A stretch of DNA of 64,000 nucleotides from a bacterium. GTDB lineage: Bacteria; Cyanobacteriota; Vampirovibrionia; Obscuribacterales; Obscuribacteraceae. The DNA lies in NCBI GenBank assembly GCA_018062085.1, contig JAGOSY010000009.1, positions 62,001 through 126,000 of the forward strand, in the 5' to 3' direction. The translations under genes and the position numbers were made by a program. A model generated the notes under the pieces. It was not told where the DNA came from and made no database searches. It was given only the letters and a program-made list of their open reading frames with translations. Position 1 is the stretch's first letter. Every line of letters begins with the position of its first letter. Positions 35,630 through 45,245 of the stretch are shown here, piece after piece.

Positions 35630-38600
35630 GGTGCCACCTCAACAGTTTGATCATCTGCAACTGTTTGTTCGTTGCGTTTTTTTTGTTGATTGAACCAGAT
35701 GTATAAATTTGGCAACAGCAGCAAAGTGAGGAGGCTTGACGTAAATAACCCGCCTATAACTACGGTAGCAAGCGGCCTCTGCACCTCCGAACCAGCTGAA
35801 GCAGAAAATGCCATCGGTACAAAACCAAGGCTTGCCACTAAAGCGGTCATCAACACGGGGCGCAAACGAGTTTCAGCTCCTATTCGCACGGCTTCTGCTA
35901 AAGCCATGCCTTCATGCCTCAGAGAGTTTATATAACTGACCATTACCACGCCGTTTAGAACCGCCACACCAGACAACGCAATAAAACCAACACCAGCTGA
36001 AATAGAAAACGGCATCCCACGGAGAGCTAGTGCAAAAATCCCTCCCACCACAGCAAAGGGAATCCCCGTGTAGATAAGCAATGCCTGGCGCACGGAGCCA
36101 AAAGTCATAAATAGCAGGACGAAAATAAGAAGGAGAGCCAGCGGGACAACAAGCAGTAGAGTGGCGGAAGCTCTCTGCAGATTTTCAAATTGCCCCCCCC
36201 AGGTTATGTAATAGCCCTCTGGTAGATGCACGGAGCTGTTAATCGCTTTCTGTGCCTCGGCAACAAATGATCCAATGTCTCGCCCGCGTACATTCAATTC
36301 AACGACAATACGCCGCTGCCTATCCTCACGAGAAATCTGCGCGGGTCCTTCTTCAAGAGTAATTTGTGCGAGTTGATCAAGCGGAATACGGGCGCCGTTG
36401 GGTGCCGTAATCAACAAGTTTCTGATAGTGTCAATATTTTGATTGACAGGATCTTTCAATCTCACCACCACATCAAATTTCTGTTCCCCTTCGTAAATCG
36501 AGCCAGCTTCCTTTCCAGCGATAATCGACTCCACTAGCTCGTTTACATCAGATACATTGATACCGTAGCGTGAGATTGCATCGCGATTGGGCTTAATGGA
36601 TAACTGAGGCAGGCCGGCCACTTGTTCAACTTTCACGTCAGCAGCGCCTGGAACCTTTCCGACAATACGATTAATGTGTTCGGCAACCTCGCGCAACTTA
36701 TCCATGTCCTGTCCAAAAATCTTTATAGCGATATCAGACTTAACCCCCGCGATTAGCTCCGCCGTTCTTAGTTCAACTGGCTGGGAGAAACTAAAAACAG
36801 CCTGTGGCACGCGTTTATTTAGCGCCTCAGCCATTTTCGTGATAAGTTCTTCGCGATCTTTGGCTGAGGTCCACTGATCTTTTGGTTTTAGACCAATGTA
36901 TAAATCGCACGTGTCTACGCCCATAGGATCGGTAGCAACTTCAGCACGACCAATTTTGGAGACAACCTTAGTTACTTCAGGGAAGGTCAAAAGTGTCTTT
37001 TCGGTATCACTAGCGGTTTTGATCGATTGAGTCAGCGAAACGCTTGGCAGCTGTTGTATCTGGGCAGCCAGAGAGCCCTCGTCTAGACGTGGAATAAACT
37101 CAGCTCCCAAAAGAGGGAAGGTTATGGCGCTAAGAACAAGCATTGCCAAGGCAACGGAAATCACTTGCAGTCTGTAAAGCAAAGCCAGGTTCAAAGCTCT
37201 TTCGTAGAGTGGCCGTGCCACTTTCAAAACAATGCTTTCTTTCTCTTCAATATTCTTTCGATAGATTAGAGACATCATTGCTGGCACGTAAGTCAAAGAT
37301 AAGAGGAGCGATCCAGCGAGTGCAAACACGATCGTCAGTGACATCGGTTTAAACATTTTGCCTTCAACGCCGGTAAGGCTGAAGATTGGTAAATAAACAA
37401 TTGCAATGATGGCAACAGCAAACACTACAGGCTTACCCACTTCAAGACAGGCATTTAAAACAGTTTGCTGAGGCAAATCTTTGCTTCCATGCGCCAACCG
37501 GCGAACAGTGTTTTCAACCATAACCACCGCACCATCAACAATCAATCCGAAGTCAATGGCACCTAAGCTCATCAAATTTCCAGACACTTTAAAGCTCACC
37601 ATACAAATGGCGGCGAATAACATGGATAGGGGTATCACGCTTGAAACGAGTAGAGCACCACGCCAGTTGCCGAGCACCAAAAGTAGTACCACGATTACTA
37701 AGATCGCCCCTTCGGTTAGGTTCGATTCAACTGTATGAATTGTGCGATCAACCAATTCAGACCTGTCATAGAATGTGACTAGTTGTGCTTCTTTCGGCAG
37801 AGTCTTCTTAATTTGAGCAATTTTTTCTTTGACTCTTTCAACTACAGCGCGAGAGTTCTCGCCTTTGAGCATCATCACAATTCCAGCGACTATCTCCCCT
37901 TTACCATCAGCCAGGGTGGCCCCCTGGCGGACTTCAGAGCCCTCAATTACATCAGCTAAATCTCGAACATATACAGGTACGCCCTGAACACCTGTTTTAA
38001 CAACAATATTACCTATCTCGTGAGTAGTTGATGCTAAACCAACTCCTCGCAACAAATACTGTTCTCCAGTGTGTTCGATGTAAGCACCGCCGACATTTGC
38101 ATTGTTTTGCATTACTGCGGTTAGAACGGTGCGTAGACTCAAGTCGTAAGATTGCAGGCGAGCTGGATCGACGCGCACTTGAAACTGTTTTTTCATGCCG
38201 CCATAGCTATTAACTTCCGCAACACCACTCACACTCATCAGTTGGCGTCGTACTATCCAGTCTTGAATGGTACGCAATGCTATTGGATCGAACTTGGCAC
38301 CATCTTGTGGTCTAATTTCATACTGATAAATTTCGCCCAGACCTGTCGATATTGGCCCCATTTGCGGGCTGCCAACAGATGGAGGAATTTGTTCTCGCAC
38401 TTGAGACAGCCTCTCCAAGACTAAACTTCTGGCAAAATAAGTATCTGTTGAGTCACTGAAAACTACTGTAACTACCGAGATTCCGAATTTTGAAACGGAA
38501 CGGATCTCGTCTACGCCAGGCAAGCCGCTCATCGCAATTTCAATAGGAAAAGTAATTTGTCGCTCGACATCCAACGGCGTTAGAGATGGTGTCGCAGTTA

Positions 38601-38748
38601 GAATTTGCACCTGAACATTGGTAATGTCGGGGACCGCATCTATAGGTAATTTTTGGAGCGAATAAACTCCCGCGATAGCGATAAACACCACCATAAGTAT
38701 GACCAATAACCGCTGCTGAACCGAGAAGCGAATGATTGAGTCGATCAT
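35626..38748 (-). CDS. czcA: Heavy-metal efflux RND pump
   Basis: 1040 residues. The N terminus has RLLVILMVVFIAIAGVYSL, the fourth-helix motif AIDFGLIVDGAVVMVEN has the Asp-Asp-Glu set of divalent-metal pumps, and GAEFIPRLDEGSLAAQIQ is a conserved periplasmic block. The C-terminal RPVLMTALVASLGFVPMA is standard for the family. Overlaps with both neighbours (1 nt and 4 nt) show tight translational coupling. Likely substrates are cobalt, zinc, cadmium or nickel; the sequence alone does not say which. Confidence 0.94.
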   Translation of the reverse strand: MIDSIIRFSVQQRLLVILMVVFIAIAGVYSLQKLPIDAVPDITNVQVQILTATPSLTPLDVERQITFPIEIAMSGLPGVDEIRSVSKFGISVVTVVFSDSTDTYFARSLVLERLSQVREQIPPSVGSPQMGPISTGLGEIYQYEIRPQDGAKFDPIALRTIQDWIVRRQLMSVSGVAEVNSYGGMKKQFQVRVDPARLQSYDLSLRTVLTAVMQNNANVGGAYIEHTGEQYLLRGVGLASTTHEIGNIVVKTGVQGVPVYVRDLADVIEGSEVRQGATLADGKGEIVAGIVMMLKGENSRAVVERVKEKIAQIKKTLPKEAQLVTFYDRSELVDRTIHTVESNLTEGAILVIVVLLLVLGNWRGALLVSSVIPLSMLFAAICMVSFKVSGNLMSLGAIDFGLIVDGAVVMVENTVRRLAHGSKDLPQQTVLNACLEVGKPVVFAVAIIAIVYLPIFSLTGVEGKMFKPMSLTIVFALAGSLLLSLTYVPAMMSLIYRKNIEEKESIVLKVARPLYERALNLALLYRLQVISVALAMLVLSAITFPLLGAEFIPRLDEGSLAAQIQQLPSVSLTQSIKTASDTEKTLLTFPEVTKVVSKIGRAEVATDPMGVDTCDLYIGLKPKDQWTSAKDREELITKMAEALNKRVPQAVFSFSQPVELRTAELIAGVKSDIAIKIFGQDMDKLREVAEHINRIVGKVPGAADVKVEQVAGLPQLSIKPNRDAISRYGINVSDVNELVESIIAGKEAGSIYEGEQKFDVVVRLKDPVNQNIDTIRNLLITAPNGARIPLDQLAQITLEEGPAQISREDRQRRIVVELNVRGRDIGSFVAEAQKAINSSVHLPEGYYITWGGQFENLQRASATLLLVVPLALLLIFVLLFMTFGSVRQALLIYTGIPFAVVGGIFALALRGMPFSISAGVGFIALSGVAVLNGVVMVSYINSLRHEGMALAEAVRIGAETRLRPVLMTALVASLGFVPMAFSASAGSEVQRPLATVVIGGLFTSSLLTLLLLPNLYIWFNQQKKRNEQTVADDQTVEVAP

Positions 38749-40145
38749 TACTCGTCCTCTCCAAATTGGCCTTTTAAGGCTTTAGATTTGAGAACGAAGG
38801 CCCCTTTGCCTACGACAATGTCTCCCGCCGCTAGGCCACTCAGCACTGGAATGAACCCCCCTTTCTCTTCAGACACTTTGATGTCTTTGATCAGGTAATG
38901 TCCTCTTTTCTCAGCATCTGGAACAAATACAACGGTGCGAGTATTTAGGTTCTGAACACTTTCGCTTGGTACCAGAAGCTGCATTTGACCAACAGAGTTG
39001 ATATCAAACTTCACCTGGGCAAACATGCCTACCTTGAGAGCTTCACGCCTGTTGTCGACTTCTATGCGAACCCGCGCAGTGCGCGTATCCTCATTTAATC
39101 GAGAATCGATATAAGTAACTCGGCCGGCAATATGGTTTTCATCAAATATCAACTCTGCTGGCATGCCAAGGCGAATCTTTGGTACCTGTTGCTCCGGTAC
39201 ATTGGCAATGACCCAGAGAGATGAAGTGTTAGCAATAGTTAAAAGCGGCTTGCCTTGCTCAAAACCGGCACCAGGATTGACAAATCTTTCTATCACGGTG
39301 CCCGAGATTGGTGCCTTTAGCTGAATTAGCGAGATATCGTGTCTTTTTAACAATGCCTCATTGTTAGTAAGGCTGGCGTCTAGAGCCTGCAGACCATCTT
39401 TAATGTGTTCCGCTTCTGTTCGGGCTGTCTCTAATTCGCCTCTTGCTACTGCCACTTCGCGATTTAATGAGATATTACTCTGGTAGTTGAATTCGGCTTT
39501 AGCGCGCTCATATTCTGATTCGGTAGAGATCAAATCTTTTCGCGGACTGAGACCTTCTTTGACCAACTGTTTGGTTCTTTCAAGATTGGACGATGCTTCA
39601 TCTAGAGTTGCTTTGCCCTTTAATATGGCTACCCTATTAGAACCGTTTTGTACACGTCCAAGATTTTCTTGAGCCAGGCGCAGCCTTGTCTCTGCTTCGT
39701 GGAGCTTACCGTGCAACTCAGCAACCTGTGGGCTAGTAATGACAATCACTACAGAACCGGCTTTGACATAATCGCCGAGTGCAGCATTGACCGTTTCCAC
39801 GCGTCCTGAAACAAGTGGGGTTATTTGCTGCAACTGCTGCTGGTTTGCTTCGATGACTCCAGACACAAGAAGACTATTCATTGCTGGCTTTAGGGCAACG
39901 CGCAGAGTCGAAATATTCGCTTCAGACTCAGGCTCTAAATCCACGCTGGTTATTTCCACTGGCTTTTCTTCAGCGTCAGCTTTTTCCTCCGGCTTCGCCG
40001 CCCCAATACCACTGTTTAAATTGAGCCACAGTACAGCACTCAAAGCCACCAAAATTGCTATCACAACTCCAGTTATGAGCCAGCTCGATATAGGCTTAGG
40101 TTTCGTTGTAAAAGATGCTACGTCTTTTTTGTCATGTGCTTGCAC
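38748..40145 (-). CDS. czcB: RND efflux periplasmic adaptor (CzcB type)
   Basis: 465 residues from the GTG at 40145, which has GGGAG 7 nt upstream; a TTG at 40163 gives six more residues. One N-terminal helix anchors it (WLITGVVIAILVALSAVLWL). The lipoyl halves (VSGRVETVNAALGDYVKAGS and LKAPISGTVIERFVNPGAGF) flank an unusually long helical hairpin (about 160-275). Barrel and membrane-proximal domains follow. First of the czcBAC trio, 67 nt after the Cys-rich small protein. Confidence 0.9.
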   Translation of the reverse strand: MQAHDKKDVASFTTKPKPISSWLITGVVIAILVALSAVLWLNLNSGIGAAKPEEKADAEEKPVEITSVDLEPESEANISTLRVALKPAMNSLLVSGVIEANQQQLQQITPLVSGRVETVNAALGDYVKAGSVVIVITSPQVAELHGKLHEAETRLRLAQENLGRVQNGSNRVAILKGKATLDEASSNLERTKQLVKEGLSPRKDLISTESEYERAKAEFNYQSNISLNREVAVARGELETARTEAEHIKDGLQALDASLTNNEALLKRHDISLIQLKAPISGTVIERFVNPGAGFEQGKPLLTIANTSSLWVIANVPEQQVPKIRLGMPAELIFDENHIAGRVTYIDSRLNEDTRTARVRIEVDNRREALKVGMFAQVKFDINSVGQMQLLVPSESVQNLNTRTVVFVPDAEKRGHYLIKDIKVSEEKGGFIPVLSGLAAGDIVVGKGAFVLKSKALKGQFGEDE

Positions 40146-40211
40146 AAAAATTCTCCCGATCAAAAGCGCGAAAATATACAGCGAATATCACTGCAACGTT
40201 TGATGAGAGAT

Positions 40212-40574
40212 TTAGATAGTGAAAAGAGTTTTTTGAAGTCGAAGACTAGTAGACGCGTTAAAAGGCGGCCCACGCCTGGAAAAATTAAAAACAGTTTGCT
40301 GACTGCGGCTGTATGGAAGCGGCCATTCATTCAAATGAACAAAAGATGATATCTGAGGCAAGGTTATTGAATCAACTGCCACTGTTGCGACTTGATCATT
40401 CTGAGCACTGCAACAAGAGCGGCTATGGCCACAGTTGGAACAGTAGTCATCAACATGATTTACTAAGGCAAAACTGGTCGAAGCGCTCTTAGGCGTGCAA
40501 ACGCACTGAGGCAGCGTAATATTGAACCACGCGATTACCAAAGTAAAAAATAGTAGAAAAAGTTTTTTCTTCAA
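40212..40574 (-). CDS. Small periplasmic Cys-rich protein heading the czc operon
   Basis: 120 residues. Signal peptide (LFLLFFTLVIAWFNITLPQC), then a cysteine cluster (DYCSNCGHSRSCCSAQ) and a C terminus with RRGPPFNASTSLRLQKTLF. The gene at 51090-51494 has the same architecture: signal, CC cluster, R-x-PP and a basic-aromatic end. Both precede RND loci on the island, so a periplasmic metal-binding or sensing role is likely. The family name is unknown to me. Start codon TTG. Confidence 0.65.
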   Translation of the reverse strand: MKKKLFLLFFTLVIAWFNITLPQCVCTPKSASTSFALVNHVDDYCSNCGHSRSCCSAQNDQVATVAVDSITLPQISSFVHLNEWPLPYSRSQQTVFNFSRRGPPFNASTSLRLQKTLFTI

Positions 40575-40774
40575 GGCAAGTAAATCACTAATGCAAGATT
40601 ACTGTATGTTGGCAATTACCTTGAAAAAAAGCAAGGGGCGACCCATCAGTACAATGACAATCATGTTCATTTCTAGTCGCTTGAACTGGCAAAGCTTTCC
40701 CAGGAGATCAGATATTGCAAATCGATTGCGACGTCCTGCTTAGAATATGCGAAAAAAAGCGCCCAAGCAGGCGC

Positions 40775-40846
40775 GAGCCGGATGACTTGGAAACTGTCAT
40801 GTCCGGTTCTTGGAGGAACTGGGGGTGGTGACATCCCATGCCCACT
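40775..40846 (+). ncRNA. Group II intron 3' fragment (domains V and VI only)
   Basis: GAGCCGGATGACTTGG at 40775 folds with the downstream GTCATGTCCGGTTCT into a domain V hairpin capped by GAAA and starting with the AGC catalytic triad. A domain VI-like stem and ATGCCCAC end follow. No reverse transcriptase or 5' domains lie upstream on this strand, so it is a truncated relic. It sits in a 433-nt gap (40575-41007) with no other gene that I can support. Confidence 0.7.
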
Positions 40847-41007
40847 CGGCAAAACTGTCATTCAACAGAATCTGCAAAACCGGCTTATCTGGCTGAAAGG
40901 CTTACTGGTGCCCAGTGCTTACTTGACAGAAGGCTGATTGTGTCAAGTTCTTCGAATTTCCAAGTAGCTTATTGGGACTTTTTGTGCTTTTAAGGCTGGT
41001 ACGTAAT

Positions 41008-41427
41008 TTAATGATGCTCGTGAAAATTTTTCTCTCCAGTCATGGATGCAAATTTCGGAAGTATTATCTGCTTTAACACAAGACTCATAGCGCCATACAT
41101 GGTGAAAGTAAAAACAAAACAGGTCCAAAATTGTTTACTTCGCCAAACAGAGCGTTCTTCAGGCTTGCGCTCACGCCAGATCCAGACAAGGCTTCCAAAA
41201 ACCATTATTCCGCCCAAGAGATCAAAAAGCAGGTGATGCTTGGTTAGACCTAGAAAAGCAGATCCTCCTGACACGCCAAGCATAAGTGCTATCAAAGGTA
41301 CAGAACAACACAGGCAGGCAAAAAACGCCGTCACTACAGCAGCCAAATAACTTAACAGTGTCTTTTTTCGGTCAGTTCGTTTGCAACAAGAGCGGGCGCT
41401 GGATTCTTCAGGTCGATCAATATCCAT
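41008..41427 (-). CDS. MerT-like membrane protein with Cys-Cys motifs
   Basis: 139 residues. The ATG at 41427 follows AGGCAGGAAATT and overlaps the end of the TPR gene by 11 nt; a longer ORF to 41613 is only a shadow. The N terminus is charged with SCCKR. The first helix contains FFACLCCSVPLIALMLGVSGG, which is like the CC-containing first helix of MerT/MerC mercury importers. Two further helices follow. A His-rich end (FHEHH) is also present. Transport of a metal across the inner membrane is plausible, not proven. Last gene of the large minus-strand RND operon. Confidence 0.65.
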   Translation of the reverse strand: MDIDRPEESSARSCCKRTDRKKTLLSYLAAVVTAFFACLCCSVPLIALMLGVSGGSAFLGLTKHHLLFDLLGGIMVFGSLVWIWRERKPEERSVWRSKQFWTCFVFTFTMYGAMSLVLKQIILPKFASMTGEKNFHEHH

Positions 41428-42202
41428 AATTTCCTGCCTTCTTCCAGATTTTCTCTGCACGCTTGTCAGCGACATCCGCTTCCGGGAGCCGTCCATTTTT
41501 TCTGAGCAAGTCGGCGTAGTTCTCCAGCACCGTGGCCAGCTCGGGATGATCTGGACCAAGTGTAATCCCCATAATATCGATGGCGCGTTCATAAAGGGGC
41601 TCAGCTTCTGCACATTTATTGTTCTTGCAGTACAGAGCAGCCAGATTATTTAAGGACTCAGCTACATCGGCATGTTTGCTTCCCAGGTTCCGCTCACGTA
41701 TATCCAATACCATTTTGTAAATTCTCTCAGCCTCAGCAGACTGACCATTGTCAGAATAAACTACAGCAAGACCGCTCATGAGCCTAACTGTTTCAATATC
41801 TTCTTTGCCGAACCGACCTTCCATAATTGATATGGCTCGTTTGTAAAACTGCTCGGCCTCCTGATGTTTGCCAATACGATGGTAGTGAGCAGCAAGGTTG
41901 CTTAAATCTGTTGCCAGGTCAGGGTCATCGGCTTCCAGACCCGCTTCATCAAGTGCCAGTGCCCGTTGGTAAAGAGGCTCAGCTTTGTCGTGCTTGCCTT
42001 GAGTACAGTAGGCAAGGGCCAAATTATTTAGAGTATGAGCCAACTTCGGGTCGCTGCCGCCAAATGACTCGGCTTCCTTTAACGCGGCACTATACATGTG
42101 TTCGGCAGCAGCAAAGTCTCCCTTTTCAAATGCCATCCGGCCTGCCGCCATATGCATCTTCCACTCATTTGTATTTTTAACTGATGACATAACACCGCCC
42201 AT
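41417..42202 (-). CDS. Kinesin-light-chain-type TPR protein
   Basis: 261 residues, five to six 42-residue TPRs (LAHTLNNLALAYCTQGKHD, AEPLYQRALALDEAGLE, HADVAESLNNLAALYCKNNK). It is a shorter relative of the protein at 17593-19131. AGGAAATTAG precedes the start. No signal peptide. Its place inside a metal-efflux operon parallels the other pump locus. Confidence 0.85.
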   Translation of the reverse strand: MGGVMSSVKNTNEWKMHMAAGRMAFEKGDFAAAEHMYSAALKEAESFGGSDPKLAHTLNNLALAYCTQGKHDKAEPLYQRALALDEAGLEADDPDLATDLSNLAAHYHRIGKHQEAEQFYKRAISIMEGRFGKEDIETVRLMSGLAVVYSDNGQSAEAERIYKMVLDIRERNLGSKHADVAESLNNLAALYCKNNKCAEAEPLYERAIDIMGITLGPDHPELATVLENYADLLRKNGRLPEADVADKRAEKIWKKAGNYGY

Positions 42203-42260
42203 CTAATTTCCTAGCAATAAAAGGACTTCTGCTTGCTAGCCAAAGGCTGCCTTGGGGCCT

Positions 42261-42746
42261 TCAGCTCGATGTTTTTTGTTCTTCTACCTCGCTACAGTTT
42301 GCCTGGCAGACGACCAAGCCCAGAAGGCCGAGACCAGTCAGAGCTAGCGGTGCCAGCACCGGCGGTCCTCCTCCATCAAGTGGAATTTTGCCTGGCATCA
42401 TACAGACAACTTTCAGAACCATGCACATGGCCATCCAGGGATCGCCTTTGCTATGCAGCCAAAAGCCGGTAAGCCCCACTAATGGGGCAATAACAAAAGC
42501 CAGCTTAAGTATCATGCGCCCGCCTTGACTCCAAAGGGCCAGGCCAAATCCACCAGCAACAAGCATTGCCAACGTGTAGGCAATGGGAATCCAGGCCTGC
42601 CACTTTTTGCCCAAAACTGCTTGATGCTCAAATCGCACTTCAACTAGAAGAAGTGCTAGTCCAAGCAAAAGCAGCAAGACCGCTACTCTTTGTGCAATTC
42701 GAGGCTTGCTTACTTGAGTCAGCAGGTACTTTACAGGACTTCTCAT
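42261..42746 (-). CDS. Polytopic membrane protein, unknown
   Basis: 161 residues with four hydrophobic segments (VAVLLLLLGLALLLV, AYTLAMLVAGGFGLALW, LKLAFVIAPLVGLTGFWL, LALTGLGLLGLVVC). It has Met/Cys-rich stretches between them (MAMCMVLKVVCMMPG), which could bind soft metals. The gap to the lipoprotein gene upstream is 8 nt. Family not recognised; a metal-related role is inferred from composition and operon. Confidence 0.65.
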   Translation of the reverse strand: MRSPVKYLLTQVSKPRIAQRVAVLLLLLGLALLLVEVRFEHQAVLGKKWQAWIPIAYTLAMLVAGGFGLALWSQGGRMILKLAFVIAPLVGLTGFWLHSKGDPWMAMCMVLKVVCMMPGKIPLDGGGPPVLAPLALTGLGLLGLVVCQANCSEVEEQKTSS

Positions 42747-42754
42747 AGGCCTGC

Positions 42755-43219
42755 CTATTGGGTCACAATCGAGTGCACATGAACTGATTTTTCGGTAGGG
42801 TCAATGTGTCCGGTGATGGCAACTTGCTTACCGGCGACTTCTTTTGCTTTGTCTTGATCCGACAAGCCATACATATCGCCTTTGGCATCAACGAGAACGT
42901 ATTTGGCACCACCAGCCACACATTTTGCTGTGCATGCAGCCGGATCGGTTGTTGCTCCGCCCATTTTAGAATGGTCTTTTCCGCACATGCTGTCGCTGAT
43001 GACACCATTTATGGTGCCTAAATAAACTCCACCGGCAGCTGCTGGTGAGGCGGTCACTTCTTTAACAGCTGGTACTTCTGTTGACCCTGCTGACGAAGTT
43101 GCCGGGGCCACCGGTGGGGCAACACTTGAGTTGCTCGTCTTGGCACTATTGCTGCATCCACACAGCAAAAGAATTAAGAGCGCAGAAGCAGCCGTAGTTG
43201 ATGCGATATTTAGTTTCAT
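42755..43219 (-). CDS. Lipoprotein with Cys-x-Lys-Asp-His motif domain
   Basis: 154 residues. LLILLLCGC is a lipobox. After a Ser/Ala/Pro linker comes a small domain: GVYLGTINGVISDSMCGKDH, ACTAKCVAGGAKYVLVDAKG and GKQVAITGHIDPTEKSVHVH. This matches the DUF5818-like pattern in which paired cysteines and a CGKDH motif occur. The protein at 50543-50971 has a related layout. Periplasmic, lipid-anchored, presumably metal-binding. GGAGAAAACAAATC precedes the ATG. Confidence 0.7.
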   Translation of the reverse strand: MKLNIASTTAASALLILLLCGCSNSAKTSNSSVAPPVAPATSSAGSTEVPAVKEVTASPAAAGGVYLGTINGVISDSMCGKDHSKMGGATTDPAACTAKCVAGGAKYVLVDAKGDMYGLSDQDKAKEVAGKQVAITGHIDPTEKSVHVHSIVTQ

Positions 43220-43242
43220 GATTTGTTTTCTCCTGTTAGCCT

Positions 43243-44727
43243 TTATATGTCACCACTGGCAAAGGTTAGGCGAGCCTCTGCCAGTCGATATTTGTAAATT
43301 GATTCCAGTAAAGTTAGCCTTGCTTGAAACATCTTGACAGCAGCGTCAAACTGCTCAAGCGCGATGGATTTTCCCACTTCGTAACGAGCATGGAATAGCC
43401 TGTGATCTTCTTCGGCTGAAGTCACTTCCTCTTGAGCCAGTAAAATGTTCCGTCTGGCTAAATCAAGATCTATCCATCCTTGTGATACTTCTTGCGCAAC
43501 TTTGAGTTCCACATCGCGTTTAGCAATTTCGGCCTCACGCACTGCTGCATTGGCAGCCCTGAGCTCGTTGAAGCGACTGCCGGAATCAAAAAGGGTTACT
43601 CCGCCCATGACTCCGATAAAACCGCCCCAGCGCCCATTTGCGTTTCCGTCTGGAGAGCTTCCTGAAATATTGCTACCGAGCCCATAAGCGTTAATTTGAG
43701 GGGAGTATTTGCTTCGAGCAATTTGCCTGCGAGCCTTCATTTCAGCTACTCGATTGAAGGCCCTCGCTAGTTCCGGCCGCGCCTTGGCGGCCTCTTCCAT
43801 AAAGCTATTTAAATCTCTCGTCAGTTCACTATAAACAAGCTCGTCCTTGAGCGAGACAGTTGAGCCAATATTGACGGCCATAACCACTTTGAGATTGAGC
43901 AGGGCGCTATTAAAATCACGGTAGCGCTCGTTAAGCAATATTCGTGCTTTCGACAGCTCAGATGATTCACGCAGATAATCCGCTCGTGGGGCTTTGCCCT
44001 CATCCACCCGAGCTTTCATATTGGCAGTACTTGATTCTCTGAACTTGACGTAATCAGCAGCCACTCTGAGGTTCGCTTCTGCCCAGGCAGCATTCCAGTA
44101 TGATTCTTTCACTTTCAAAGCTGTTTGAATGCGAGTTTCCCTGAAAGCCGCGAGTGATTGCTTCTCTAGCGCACGCGCCGCCCGATAGCCCCCCATAAGT
44201 CGTCCACCAGTGAAAATCGGCTGTGTTCCAGCGAATATCAAACTGAGCGAAGTACCTTTCACTATTGGTTGCATTGGCGTGGACGCGACATTAGAATCGC
44301 CCGGAAAGAAAAGCATCTGGTTGAGTGATGAGGTCGAGTAGAAAGTATTAAATGACGATGATGGGCCAAATTTGGCTAATGAGGCTCGGGCTAAGTACTT
44401 TGAAGATTGCCAGGACTGCTCCGATTGCTGAAGAGTGTAATAGTTCTGTATGCCTTTCTTGACAGCTTCATCCAAGCCTAAAGGTCCAGTGCTAAGCGGT
44501 AATTCTCCGGATGGTGCCTCTTTTGTAACCTGCAGTCGGATAGGGTTGTTGCTCGTAACTTCATCAACAGTCGTTGATGAATAACCCCCTAATGTCGCGT
44601 TTTGCCTTACTTCCGGCTTTTGAAGAATAGGTCCTCTTAAGTCTTGAGCCAGGCTCTCAGTGACTTGGAAAACACCAAGCAGCGGAAGCACTAGCCAGCA
44701 AGTATTTTTAAAAAAAGTCTTTCTCAC
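43243..44727 (-). CDS. TolC-family outer-membrane channel
   Basis: 494 residues. Signal peptide (CWLVLPLLGVFQVTESLAQ), then two OEP repeats with SESSELSKARILLNERYRD-type helices, ARPELARAFNRVAEMKARRQ and YEVGKSIALEQFDAAVKMFQ. It supplies the outer-membrane exit for the RND pump encoded two genes upstream in the same operon, and starts 4 nt inside the preceding gene. Confidence 0.88.
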   Translation of the reverse strand: MRKTFFKNTCWLVLPLLGVFQVTESLAQDLRGPILQKPEVRQNATLGGYSSTTVDEVTSNNPIRLQVTKEAPSGELPLSTGPLGLDEAVKKGIQNYYTLQQSEQSWQSSKYLARASLAKFGPSSSFNTFYSTSSLNQMLFFPGDSNVASTPMQPIVKGTSLSLIFAGTQPIFTGGRLMGGYRAARALEKQSLAAFRETRIQTALKVKESYWNAAWAEANLRVAADYVKFRESSTANMKARVDEGKAPRADYLRESSELSKARILLNERYRDFNSALLNLKVVMAVNIGSTVSLKDELVYSELTRDLNSFMEEAAKARPELARAFNRVAEMKARRQIARSKYSPQINAYGLGSNISGSSPDGNANGRWGGFIGVMGGVTLFDSGSRFNELRAANAAVREAEIAKRDVELKVAQEVSQGWIDLDLARRNILLAQEEVTSAEEDHRLFHARYEVGKSIALEQFDAAVKMFQARLTLLESIYKYRLAEARLTFASGDI

Positions 44728-45245
44728 GGCTTATCTACCTCCTTTTGCATTCGCACAGATTTGCTCATACCTAGCCTGATATCCGCTTGCTGTCTTTGCC
44801 TCTGGTTAAGAATTGACCAACCGCGTTCTGAAAAAGAGTTTTCAACTGCTCTTAACTGCCTGCTCGGTGCCTTTATCTGTGCCGCGATAGCGTTGAGTTG
44901 ACCGATATCTACCTTGTTGTGTGATGACTGTTCTTGGGCGGATTGAAGCGGGCTGACTGCTTCCTTTACTGCGGCATTTAGGGGAGCAAGCTCTTTCTGT
45001 CGCTCGCTTTCGCAGTGCTCCAGTTCAATGATTTGTTGCGGATAAAGACCTAGCTGGTTTCTCCATTGCAGTAAAAGAGCTGGTGATGGCTTTCTATCAA
45101 GTCTGTTTTCACCACTACTTTCGACTTTTCGCTCGATTCTGACTTTTGACGGTCGCAGCAGATTCCAACTTACGAGCAGAATCAGACAGACAATCATTGC
45201 TATAGTGCCTGGACCAGCCAACTTAAGAGGTGTTTTTACTTTCAT
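44724..45245 (-). CDS. Periplasmic metal-sensor-like protein (CnrX/ZraP/Spy-like)
   Basis: 173 residues. One N-terminal membrane helix (TIAMIVCLILLVSWNLL), then an all-helical domain beginning QLGLYPQQIIELEHCESERQ, which has the LxLTxxQ-type start of the Spy/ZraP/CnrX group. Helices are rich in Gln and Glu. These proteins bind metals or unfolded proteins in the periplasm. Overlaps of 4 nt with both neighbours place it firmly in the pump operon. Confidence 0.6.
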   Translation of the reverse strand: MKVKTPLKLAGPGTIAMIVCLILLVSWNLLRPSKVRIERKVESSGENRLDRKPSPALLLQWRNQLGLYPQQIIELEHCESERQKELAPLNAAVKEAVSPLQSAQEQSSHNKVDIGQLNAIAAQIKAPSRQLRAVENSFSERGWSILNQRQRQQADIRLGMSKSVRMQKEVDKP

